Shown here: positions 39,898 through 49,999 of the stretch, piece after piece
Layout of the letters: the number at the start of each line of letters is the position of its first letter
Position numbering within the stretch: the stretch's first letter is position 1
Assembly: GCA_021904315.1 (NCBI GenBank)
Contig: CM038924.1
Coordinates: 11,706,026 to 11,770,025 of the forward strand
Direction: 5' to 3'
From: Sphagnum magellanicum
Lineage: Eukaryota > Streptophyta > Sphagnopsida > Sphagnales > Sphagnaceae
DNA: 64,000 nucleotides
Notes under the pieces: generated by a model
Databases searched by the model: none
Told to the model about the DNA's origin: nothing
Seen by the model: the letters and a program-made list of their open reading frames with translations, nothing else
Program-made: the position numbers and the translations under genes

Positions 39898-42800
39898 TGT
39901 CCTTTTTTATTCCTATGACTATGAATATGCCCAACAACATGGCCATGGCAAGGGCACATTATTTTCAAGGATCATATAAAGACAATTGTTTTTTTGGTCT
40001 CTTTTTTCCTTATTTTGCAAACATATATGTTAAATATAACATTGTTATTCACTAGACCAAAGGCTTCAAATTTGGTAATGGGTATGCCCATTACATTACT
40101 TTGACATGCTTACAAGATTCATGAGTTCTTCTATTGGTCAATTGGTGAAATAGGTGTGCCTTAACATTTTAATCTAATATTGAAAATTAACTTTTAGGAC
40201 TAACATAAAGTATGGCAAAATAATATATAACTCCAAAACATTCATAACTTAATGTGATTTTTGAAAATGTAACATGATTTTCCACAATTTGATTAGTGAT
40301 ATTTTAATCATAAAAAATCAAATTGAAATTGAATACCATGAGGATGTGCAATGTATGTTACTATTGACGATGAATGAAAACCAATTATGAATTTAAATAA
40401 AATGTAAAGGAAATTGATGAATTTTATGTTACATACACAATGTGTCAGATTTTATGAATCCAATTTTGGACATGGGAGGAATAATGACAATGAATATAAA
40501 TTTCAAAATTAAAAATTAATATGAAGATTTGGGTATCACACTTACCTACAAGAACTTTTGCAAGAATTGGGATTAGGCCAACCAACATCATAAGTTTGAC
40601 ATATTTTTTCATTAGCAAGATTATATAATTAATATACTACATTAACATGTGATGATGTTCTCATAAAAGCTTAGACCACAAAAACTTGTACAAATGGTTA
40701 TTGAACCCCTTAGGAAGTTATTTTAATCTTTCATATAACATCATACACATGGAGGTCATCAAGGTTACATTCACTCTTCAATCTTTTTTATTCCTTCAAT
40801 TTTTTTGCAAGGATTCTATTTCCATTTCAAAACTACATTCCTTTGTCTCTTTATCAAACTTCTCACAACAAGTTAAATTAAACCTTATTAGTTATAGGAC
40901 CATCAATCATGTATGTCAAGAATTTGTAATTTAGTCTTCCAATTAAGTTTGATGGCAATTGGTAATTTTAAAGATTTTGAACCAAAGTAAAACTTGTGAT
41001 AAGACTACAACCACAATGTTATCCAACTTGAACTCATATTATTTTTTATTCTAAATAATGACCTTGTGTTGATATGAATGTTGAATGAAACAATAAACCA
41101 ACTTATTGGGTGTCATAACTATTGTTTGAATACCCCCAAAAATGTGTTTTCAAAGTTTTCTATCACAACAACACCCAATTATAATGTGCAAACAACTTTA
41201 AATTACGAATAATTTGATTCAACTTGTTTTCTTATAAACAATTAATTATCAACGAAGGTTTTCATGTATGTAATAAATGAGGAACTAACCATTACTTGAA
41301 AACACTATGTAAATGTGCTCATTTATTCAAAAGGACTAGAGTATAAATATGACTACATCATTTATCAATTTGGAATCTTATAGGAAGAAACATTGTATTA
41401 TATAAAAATTATATATTGATTTTTTAATTTAAAAAAATCATTTTTATTGTTAATGAGAGATAATATGATATTATTACCTTTATTAATCAATTAAACTTCT
41501 ACTAAATCTTACATGTAAATAAGGAATTTTGATGACAATCTTTTTGTTCGAATAATATGAAAAATCTATGGTTTGAAATTAAATATTAGACAATAATCAT
41601 GAAATTGATTTTCGAAGTCATTCAAAATTGTTGAAAATCACATTGAAAAGGGTTAACTTGTGATTTCACTGCTTTTCAAATTTCCAATGTGTTCACATTT
41701 TAATACACGTTGCTTATATGCCAATTATTTGTAATTGAATATTTTTGAAAGTTAAAACATTTGCACTAATACACAATTGATGTTATTTTAAAAATATATA
41801 ATTACATAATATATTTTGCCATTAAATTGGAATGAAATGTTTTAGTATGAAATTTGTATTTTCACATCAAAATTGATGTCAACCAATTATTCGATTACAA
41901 ACACACTATTAAGACCCACACAATGTTAGATTCTTGTGAAGAAAATTAGCCCAAAAAAATATCGTTCCATAAGAATGATCCAAAGAATATGCGTATGTGG
42001 ATGTAGCAAAACTCAAAATCAATGTTCTATTAACCCAAAAGGTTGATGTGTTTTAACAAAGGAGAATAGGTTATTCATTTTTATATTTAGACACCATGGC
42101 AAAAGGAGAATGATTATTTTTTATCGGCACCAAAAGTGTGTTATAGTTGATGTGACCATTAGGGCCAATGAATAAAAGTTGTTTCACAACTTGATTCATA
42201 ATGTTTCATGTTTACACTTAAAAACTTCTGTTGTCCATTGGTAATGTGCCCATTATTCTTTGTATTTTTTTGTATTTTGTTGTTATGCTTCTTTCTTTAT
42301 ATAACCATGATGGTACTTGACAATTAACATTTGATGGTATGTCATATTGCATCACATCATGTTACAAGCAAGAGGACTTAGCATTGTGTTTGAATGCATT
42401 GAATGATAATGTTAAGAAAATTCATCCATCATGATGCCCTAATGTTTTCATAATTGATTATGCCCAAGGGGAAATCGATAAATATGCATACATTTTACAA
42501 CATACCCAACTTGTGAAAATAGGTTACTAGTTGTTTTTATCATGTGTTTCATCATGATGTTCCATTCTTTTGTTCATACACATATTAATTCCCAAGTATT
42601 GGATCCCTCTTCAAAGTTGCCATGTTCCTCTCTTGCCAATATATATGACACTGTGATTTTCCTCTACTTTTTTCATGTGGAAAGAAGATGGGAAAACAAG
42701 CATGCATCCATTTATTAAGATAGGTGCATCTATTTATTTGAACTCTCAACCCCATTAACATCAATTGTTGTATAAAATAGTCATGAGTATAAGATCTTAT

Positions 42801-43900
42801 AAGAAATTGTTTCAAAACTTACAACTTAATTATAGATAATTATGCCATCTACAATGGGAATTTTCCACAGTGGATTAGATCATTCATGTTGTCAAAAACA
42901 AATATGTTGTCAATTGATTAAAAAACCTTTAAAGTTAGTTGCAAATATTAATTTACTTAAATTTCTTATTTCTTTACTTGAATACATGTGTTACAATAGC
43001 AACTCCAATCAACTAATATTGAACCAACATAATGGCATTTGACATCAAATATTTGGTGTTTGATTTAAGATCTTTTGGTTGGTTTATCATCTTTTTAAAG
43101 AAAAACAAGTGGCTAATAGAAATGATAAAAGTTCCTTGTTATTGCATGCCACAATGCTTTGTTGCAGCTTTTGTAGAGGTGTAAGAATATAACATTGGAA
43201 TAAACAACTACCTTTTTTGGTACATCCTTCAATTGTTGCATATTGGCATGATGTCCAATAGAAGTAGCAGAAGTTTAGGAACTATCAACATGCTTGCACC
43301 CAAGCATATGTAAATATTCCATTGGATTCAATTCAAGAGGAAATAACATTTATTCTATGGTTAGTATTTTATTATTGATATAAGGTTTTGTTGAAGTTAG
43401 CTTGACAAATATAAAGTTGGGTAAAATCTAGAAACCAAGGTTTGTAATAATCTACTTCTAAATGAATAAATGGGGATTTTCCAATTGCAAACTTCTTTTC
43501 AAAAATAACATTCAAATTAGAAATGACTTTGTTTAGGAACCACATTCAAGTAAATCCTTGTTATTATATGCCTACTTGATGAACCAATTACATTAAATCA
43601 ATCACAATCAAAGACTCAATGATTCTTATGCAAACAAGAAAGCAAAACAAATACAAGCATGTATTGCCTTACCTTTTTTCTTTCTTCATTTACAACTCTT
43701 CCCTTTGAATGAATAACAATTATGTTACAAAAATCCTTATTTTTTCATTTATTATAGTAGCACCATCTTTTACAACACAACCCATTTTTCATGTAAAAAA
43801 ACAACTACCTTCCCACTACAAAGTACTAATTTTCACTTTGGGTTTTTTTTTCTTTAACGATCATGCAAAAGTCCTTTCAGTTAGTTGTTGATTTCACTTC
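34100..43900. other. AT-rich gene desert
   Basis: Nearly 10 kb with no frame longer than about 82 codons and no recognisable domain. It contains a long TA microsatellite (39,842-39,894) and, at 37,113-37,124, a possible primer-binding-like site of a copia element on the minus strand. The uniform composition suggests very old transposon sequence. Confidence 0.5.
39842..39894. repeat. TA dinucleotide microsatellite, 53 bp
   Basis: Uninterrupted alternating A and T over 53 bases. It can extrude as a cruciform and is probably length-variable. Confidence 0.97.
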
Positions 43901-43956
43901 CTTTTCCTTTTTTTAGATTGGGCTAGTTCCTCCACCTTTTCCTTTGTCTCCTTCTT

Positions 43957-44300
43957 TGCACCTTGTGCTTGGCTTCTTCTTCGAAAGCTTTTTCTCCTTG
44001 TCTATTTCCCTATTTGCACATTGTGTTTTGCTTCTTCCCCAAGTGCTTCTTCCCCTTCTCTATATCCCTCTCTACACATTGTGTTTGGCTTCCTTTTCAA
44101 AAAAAAAAAAAAACTTCTTCTATTTCCCTTTTTGCACATTGCATTTGGTTTCCTCCTTAAAAGCTTCTCCTCATCTATTTCCCTATTTGCACATTATGCT
44201 TCGCTTCCTCCTCAAAAGTTTTTTCTCCTCTTCAATTTCCTTTTTTGCACATTACGTTTGACTTCTTCCTCAAGAACTTCTTCTCCTACTCTATTAGAAC
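43957..44300. repeat. Pyrimidine-rich tandem repeat of about 52-62 bp
   Basis: A unit carrying TTTGCACATTGTGTTTGGCT-like sequence, then CTTC-rich sequence and TCTATTTCCC, recurs about six times (key positions 43,958, 44,016, 44,074, 44,136, 44,188 and 44,248). Overlapping open frames of up to 105 codons arise from the lack of stops in the unit and show repeated FAHC/ISLF-like peptides; I do not regard them as a gene. Confidence 0.75.
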
Positions 44301-44734
44301 TTGTGTAAGGACCCCAATTAGTGAAGGCAACAATAGCAAACAAAATGCTTTTGGTGGCAATGAGACCAAAAAAATGATGTCAAGGATTTTGCAATTTCCA
44401 ACCCTAATGCCACCCACTATTGGCCATTCCAACAAATGGGTCATTCTCCACATCGCATTGTGTGTGTGTCACATCATGTGTTTATGCATCATGTCGTGTG
44501 TTTGTATGTCACATCATGAAGTTTCATGTCACATCATGTGTTTTTGCATTGCACCATGTGATCCAATGTCGCATTGTGAATGGATGATAAAAATGAAACA
44601 TCTTATATATAAAAGCAAACATGGTGTCCGTCTGTCTGTGGCGACAAAAACAAGACGAGGTCCTGAAACGAGCGAGGTCCTCAAAACCTTCGAGGACCTG
44701 ACTGAGGTGTCTGTCTGTCTGTCACGACAAACAG

Positions 44735-44845
44735 CGCAGGGCAGGGGCAGGGGCAGGACAGGACAGGACAGGGCAGGGGCAGGGGAGGGCAGGCAGGGCA
44801 GGGCAGGGCGGGGCAGGGCAGGGCAGGGCAGGGCAGGGCGGCCAG
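44735..44845. repeat. G-rich minisatellite of GGGCA/GGACA units
   Basis: About 100 bases of GGGCAGGGGCAGGACA-type units with many GGG runs on the plus strand, able in principle to form G-quadruplexes. It lies inside the candidate Helitron, where such arrays are common. Confidence 0.9.
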
Positions 44846-44879
44846 TTAAAAGTTTCTAAAAAAAACTAAAGACTACCTT

Positions 44880-45550
44880 TTTTTTCTTTTAGCTACTGTC
44901 CGTCCCGATTAAGGGGACGGATGAAATGTCCGTCTTGATGACGGGACGGATTTAGGGGAAGACCAGAAAAAAAATATTTAGGCCTTGGACAGCCCAGAGT
45001 TAATTTTTTTTTTTTTTTTTGTATTGACCAAGACTACCTTTTTTTTCTTTTAGCTACTGTCCGTCCCAATTAAGGGGATGGATGAAATGTCCGTCTGGCT
45101 TGATGACGGAACGGATTTAGGGGAAGACCAGAAAAAAAAATATTTAGGCCTTGGACAGCCCAGAATCAATTTTTTTTTTTTTTTTTTTTTTTGTATTGAC
45201 CAAGACTACCTTTTTTTTTCTTTTAGCTACTGTCTGTCCCAATTAAGGGGATGGATGAAATGTACGTCCAGCTTGATGACAGGATGGATTTTGAGGAAGC
45301 TTTTTTTTCTTTTAGCTACTGTCCGTCCCGATTAAGGGGATGGATGAAATGTTCGTCCAGCTAGATGATCACAAAACAATAATAATAATAGAAAACACAT
45401 AAAAATAAAAACTGTCCGTCCCAATTAAGGGGATGGATGAAATATACGTCCGGCTTGATGACGGGATGGATTTTGAGGAAGTTTTTTTTCTTTTAGCTAC
45501 TGTCCGTCCCGATTAAGGGGATGGATGAAATGTCCATCCGGCTGGATGAT
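44880..45550. repeat. Tandem repeats built on CTACTGTCCGTCCC
   Basis: CTACTGTCCGTCCC or a one-base variant begins at 44,894, 45,054, 45,227, 45,316 and 45,497, with a partial copy near 45,413. Most copies are followed by ATTAAGGGGA(C/T)GGATGAAA and a second, inverted CCGTC/GACGG pair. Full units are 160-173 bp; two are shortened. Long T runs separate the units. Confidence 0.85.
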
Positions 45551-45626
45551 CACAGTGGCCGAAGGTCACGGGCACCCACTCGTCTTGTTGATTCTTTCAT
45601 GGTCACGTTCCCTTTTTATGAACACA

Positions 45627-45723
45627 CATGATGTGAAAGCATGAGACGTGAAAACTTGCTTTGATGTCAAAGCGTGAAACATGACATGATTATTCACGCC
45701 ACGTCTCATGCTTTCACATCATG
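45627..45723. repeat. Perfect 24-bp inverted repeat around a 49-bp loop
   Basis: CATGATGTGAAAGCATGAGA plus CGTG (45,627-45,650) is exactly complementary to 45,700-45,723. It starts 45 bp past the proposed Helitron 3' end. The loop also carries diverged pieces of the same words (GATGTCAAAGCGTGAAAC, ATGACATGAT). It may be a small hairpin element or foldback; a transcript would make a stable hairpin. Confidence 0.9.
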
Positions 45724-45729
45724 ACACAA

Positions 45730-48240
45730 GTGCATTATAAGGTTATTTTATATTTAGATAATTTCAATATGAAATTGATGACACATGTATACCTTTAAAA
45801 TAATTATTCAATTTAATTCGTTTTTAGTTTAATAATTATGCTGAAATCTATAAAAATTTTTTGAGATGTAATATGTATTACATTAATTTAAAATATCTTT
45901 ATGCATAATCAATTTAGTTAAATTATCATTTAATTGAGTTTTATAATTTCTAAAATTATAAATGATAAAAAATTATTTTAATGATTTATTTAGGAAAACT
46001 AATAATTATTATATTTAATACTATTTTAAATTCCAAATTAAAAAAATAAATTCAAGTTTCACATGTACATTAATTATGTTTTATTTTTTAATAAATGAAG
46101 ATGATTTTATTAGAAAAAATTCACATGTCATTTTTAAATATTTCAAATGTTGTCCTTTAGTTTTAAATTTTATGTGAATAATTATTTAAAATGAGAAGTG
46201 AGATTCAAAATTAATTTTAAATTTTTATTGAATTAGTTCAAAATATGATAAAATTATATGTATTTTAATGATTTTAATATTTTCACTTTATCAAAAGTAA
46301 CATTATAATTATAATTAATCATATTTAGATGATCGATTTTAGTCACATTGATTTTAATCACATCAGGTAAATCAAATACTTTCATATGCATGCTAGATAC
46401 ACCATGTGTTAAGCATAATGTTTGTTTTGATTATATCATTATTTTTTCTAATCAAAATAAACATACCTAATTTTGATTTTAGTCAATTTAAACTCATAAA
46501 CACTAAAACATGGAAGTTCTATTGAAGAACTTGAAGAATAAAACATGCAATAAGACCCAACAAAAAGAACAAAAATGAAAAGCTCTAGAACATGGCCACA
46601 AAAAATGTAAACCCTAACGAGAGGATTATACTATATTAACATGCTTGTGACATAACATCTGATTTCATTTGATGAAAATGGGAATGATGATTGCATGGTA
46701 GGTTACTATGAATTCAACAAAACATGAATATGTTATGTGGAGGACATTGTTAAGACAATGTTTTGCAAAGAAAGTCATTGGGAGGGGGAAAACAAAAGGT
46801 AACAAAAATGGGGCTAGAATATGTTAGTTGGTTTTTTTGTACCCAACACATTTATATATATTTGAGCTCCACGTTGTTGCGCACCCAAGTGCCTCCTTGT
46901 TGCCTTTTTGCAAATGGTCTATCCTCAAGGAGACTAGGGCTCTCTCTAGCTATGACAATAATAAGTCTCTAGGTTTTAGGGTTTGGGTCTTGATCTACTT
47001 TGTCACATTATGTGGAATCTGCTGGATCTGGCACATTTCCAAAACTTCTTCCAAGTTTCATGATTGAAGCCTGAGTAAAATATTACATTTGCAACAAGTT
47101 AGGCCCAATTTCTCTCTCTGCTCATCACAAACTGCCTGTTCTTAATTTTCTTAGATTGGTGGAGGAAAGAGTATTTTGGAGGTGGGGTTCAGAAGTCAGT
47201 CTTTAGTATGGAACTTCTTCCTGTCAGGAATTGAAAAGAGAGTTGAGTCATAGTTTTGAATGTATGTTGTGATGGGTTATTAGCTTAATACTCTCACTCT
47301 TTCCTGCTTTTTGTTTGTTGTTGTCTTTTGTTTTGTATGATTTTACTACCATGTTTGGGTTCTCAAGAATTATCAAATGCAATGAGTATCGTGGATTTTT
47401 TGGCTATTATGGATAAAGAAAGAGAGCAGCAGCTGAAATGGTTTGCTCAAAATGTTCTGGGAAATGATTTTGGGGTTTCTGGGTAATTATCTGGTTGATA
47501 GTGCAAGATCAAGATTATGGATATATGATGGATTTTACTCAAGCTGAGAGAGCAGCTCTAAAGCAGAATTTCAGCTTCTTTCTTTGGCCATCATCTTTTA
47601 GTTTTGTGTGCTCTTTGTCTTCTGATGCCATTTGGTGTGAGTAACTAAGTTTAGGTTCTCGTAAACTTTAGACTTGATTGATTGTAGTGGGATCAATAGA
47701 GACTTATTAGGATATCACCTGCTCCTGCCGTTGTAATTCATTGTTTTCTAAACCCTAAACCCTTGTAATTTTCTCTACCTGCTCTGCTCTCCATTTCCTT
47801 TTTTTGTTCCAGAATGTTGGGTGGTTGGGCAGTTGGACAAAGTCATCATGGTCTCTTGTTTGCTGCATCAGTATTACAGAACTGATGATGGGTATGTGCT
47901 GATTTTGTTTTTGACTTGAAGAAAGTGTTATTTTTTCTAACACATTGCTATAATATTGATGATGCAGAGCTTTTGTGGAAACAGAAATGGGAAAATTTTC
48001 ATGGCAGATTGGTGGATTCGATCCCTGCAGTACGGTAGGCTCCCTCACCTGCCTTGCTTGATCCAATCTCCCAGCAAAAGGGTGGCTACATGCCGATCCT
48101 CCAGATATAATAATTGATGGATTGCTTGCCATGAATTTCATTCACATTCTCTGTTTTTGAAATTAGAGCAAACCCTGTTTTTCTCTTCTTTTCTGGCTTC
48201 AGAATAGTAGGGTTCATGAGGAGGTGACAATTTTGAACTC
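45730..48240. other. Intergenic DNA and 5' flank of the reductase gene
   Basis: About 45,730-46,500 is extremely AT-rich with no feature. From about 46,850 composition becomes less skewed and T-rich stretches typical of plant leaders or introns appear. TTTCTGGCTTCAG at 48,190-48,202 looks like a splice acceptor, so the 3' part may hold an untranslated exon or a short first coding exon that I could not place. Confidence 0.4.
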
Positions 48241-48291
48241 TGGGTGAGTTGGGATGATGAACAGGTTCAAGCAGGCGGAACTCGGGAAGAG

Positions 48292-49398
48292 ATGGAGACG
48301 GTGCCCAAGGTAGCCCTGATTGTTGGAGTAACAGGAATAGTGGGCAACACACTTGCTGATCAGTTAGCTGAAGGAGATGCTCCTGGAGGACCTTGGAAAG
48401 TATATGGCTTGGCTCGCAGACCAAAACCTGACTGGTTGAATCAATCAAATCTGATATACATAGAGTGCAATCTTCTGGAGCGGGAGCAAACTTTGGCAAA
48501 GCTGTCCCGGTTACATGATGTGACCCACATCTTTTATCTCACATGGGTTAGGAGAGATACAGAGGAAGAGATTTGTGAGGCAAATGGTGGCATGCTTCAC
48601 AATGTTGTTGATGGGTTACTGCCAAATGCAAAACATTTGCAGCATATTGTGCTGCAGACTGGAGGAAAACACTACAAAGCCCCATTTGCATATGCTGACA
48701 AGATTGCCATTCTAGATGCACCTTTCAGAGAGGATTCTCCCAGGCTACCATGCCCTAATTTCTACTATACACTGGAAGACATTGTGTTTGATACTGTAAA
48801 GCAGAAGCAAGGGCTAACTTATTCAGTACACCGACCCAATGTCATCTTTGGGTTTACTGCTGGCAATTTGATGAACATGGTGTGCACTCTTGCTGTGTAT
48901 GCTAGCATCTGCAAATATGAGGGCAAGCCACTCGTCTTTCCTGGCAACAGAGTCTGTTGGGCACAACTCTCTGAGGCATCAGATGCCAGTCTGGTTGCAG
49001 AACAAGAGATTTGGGCATGCTTAGATCCCAAGGCAAAGAACCAAGCCTTCAACAGCTCAAATGGTGATGTTTTCATTTGGAAACGGCTCTGGTACCTCCT
49101 GGCAGAGAAGTATGAGCTTCAAGTCCCAGAGTACAAAGGTGAGCCAACATCTCTGTCAGAAATGATGAAGGGAAAAGAACAATTGTGGCACAAAATTGTG
49201 CAGGAAAATGGACTGCAACCGTTGGAGCTTCACGAAGTTGGGAACTGGTGGTTTGCTGATGTGGTGCTGAACAAAACCATGGAAAATGTGTGCAGCATGA
49301 ACAAGAGCCGCGAGCATGGTTTCCTTGGCTGGTGTGACACTGAGAAATCCTTCTTGTCTACAATTGACAAAGCTAGGGCAAACAGAGTGGTGCCCTGA
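48292..49398 (+). CDS. PRISE: PRISE-type enone reductase (progesterone 5-beta-reductase / VEP1-like)
   Basis: Short-chain dehydrogenase/reductase of the plant PRISE group, which reduces activated C=C bonds of enones with NADPH and includes progesterone 5-beta-reductase and iridoid synthase. One open frame of 368 residues from ATG 48,292; family members have about 390. Visible marks are the nucleotide-binding GVTGIVG (residues 12-18), ARRPKP (41-46, NADPH phosphate side), DVTHIFYLTW (76-85), TGGKHYKAP with the catalytic Lys127, NFYYTLED with the catalytic Tyr at 158/159, SVHRPNVIFGF, and WWFADVVL near the end. The frame stays open upstream to 48,220, and GAACAG at 48,259-48,264 could be an acceptor for a first exon, as other members start about 20 residues earlier; the N-terminus is therefore uncertain. 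Natural substrate unknown. The final 24 codons, stop and 3' flank are duplicated downstream. Confidence 0.92.
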   Translation: METVPKVALIVGVTGIVGNTLADQLAEGDAPGGPWKVYGLARRPKPDWLNQSNLIYIECNLLEREQTLAKLSRLHDVTHIFYLTWVRRDTEEEICEANGGMLHNVVDGLLPNAKHLQHIVLQTGGKHYKAPFAYADKIAILDAPFREDSPRLPCPNFYYTLEDIVFDTVKQKQGLTYSVHRPNVIFGFTAGNLMNMVCTLAVYASICKYEGKPLVFPGNRVCWAQLSEASDASLVAEQEIWACLDPKAKNQAFNSSNGDVFIWKRLWYLLAEKYELQVPEYKGEPTSLSEMMKGKEQLWHKIVQENGLQPLELHEVGNWWFADVVLNKTMENVCSMNKSREHGFLGWCDTEKSFLSTIDKARANRVVP

Positions 49399-49596
49399 GC
49401 TGATCGGAGCTGAGCTGAGCTTCACATCCATTCTAACACATCTTTTTCTTCATGCTTTACTTGGCTGGTGTGACACTGAGAAATCCTTCTTGTCTGCAAT
49501 TGACAAAGCTAGGGCAAACAGAGTGGTGCCCTGAGCTGATCGGAGCTGAGCTGAGCTTCACATCCATTCTAACACATCTTTTTCTTCATGCTTTAC
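49325..49596. repeat. 136-bp tandem duplication over the reductase's last codons and 3' flank
   Basis: Copy 1 (49,325-49,460) contains the reductase's last 24 codons, its stop codon and 62 bp of 3' flank. Copy 2 (49,461-49,596) differs by one base (TCTACAATTG against TCTGCAATTG). The sequences before each copy, CATGGTTTCC and CATGCTTTAC, are similar, which suggests slippage at short homology. Copy 2 lies after the stop, so the protein is unchanged and the 3' untranslated region is longer. Confidence 0.97.
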
Positions 49597-49750
49597 ATCC
49601 ATTCTTCCACATCTTCTTAATCCACATTGCTCTGGCTGGGATATACATCCTTCCACTTGCTTGGGTGTCTGGTTCTTTCGCTAATGAAGGTGTGAATTGG
49701 TAGATAGTAGGTACCTCTTTTTTCCATTTCTACTTTGGATTTGTGCTTTG

Positions 49751-49990
49751 TAATTAAAATAATAAATGTTTCATGAAGTTTTTATGGTAATTAGTTAAAA
49801 TGGGAAATGTTTTTGCGAAGTTTTTTGTTTTTTGTTTTTTTTGCAATTAATTAAAATGGAAAAATGTTTCATGAAGTTTGTTCATAATTAATTAAAATAG
49901 GAGATGTCTCATGAAGTTCTTTCCATGGTTAGTTAAAATGTGAAATGTTTCAGTTTTTTTTTTTTTTTTTTTTGGGAATTAGTTAAATGT
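49751..49990. repeat. Degenerate repeats of about 50-60 bp with AAATGTTTCATGAAGTTT
   Basis: AATTAGTTAAAATGGGAAATG-like pieces and ATGTTTCATGAAGTTT recur about four to five times just downstream of the reductase. AATAAA at 49,761-49,766 lies in the first unit and may serve as the gene's poly(A) signal. Confidence 0.65.
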
Positions 49991-49999
49991 TTCTAATTT

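Larger units (their letters stand above)
44601..45582 (+). mobile_element. Candidate non-autonomous Helitron, about 1 kb
   Basis: The proposed 5' end TCTTATATATAAAAGC at 44,601 follows an A, and TC plus an AT-rich start then CTGTCTGTCTG-like sequence is typical of Helitrons. The proposed 3' end is an imperfect 6-bp stem GTGGCC/GGTCAC (45,555-45,560 with 45,564-45,569, loop GAA), then GGGCACCCACTCG ending at 45,582 with T next. CTCG differs by one base from the family's CTRR end. There are no terminal inverted repeats or target duplication, as expected. The body holds only a GGGCA-rich minisatellite and repeats built on CTACTGTCCGTCCC, with no coding region, so it would depend on a helicase elsewhere. 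Confidence 0.6.

Noticed and set aside
43944-44308. Three overlapping frames of 65-105 codons
   Set aside because: Products of a stop-poor pyrimidine-rich tandem repeat.
44245-44859. 204-codon frame
   Set aside because: It crosses CATCATG-type repeats, the Helitron start and the GGGCA minisatellite; the C-terminal part is a repeat-encoded Gly/Arg/Gln run.
16111-49398. Terpenoid gene cluster made of HMGR and the PRISE reductase
   Set aside because: The genes are 30 kb apart with an unrelated carrier between them, and no other terpenoid enzyme is present.
48086-49431. Minus-strand frames opposite the reductase gene
   Set aside because: Shadows of the strongly supported plus-strand coding sequence.
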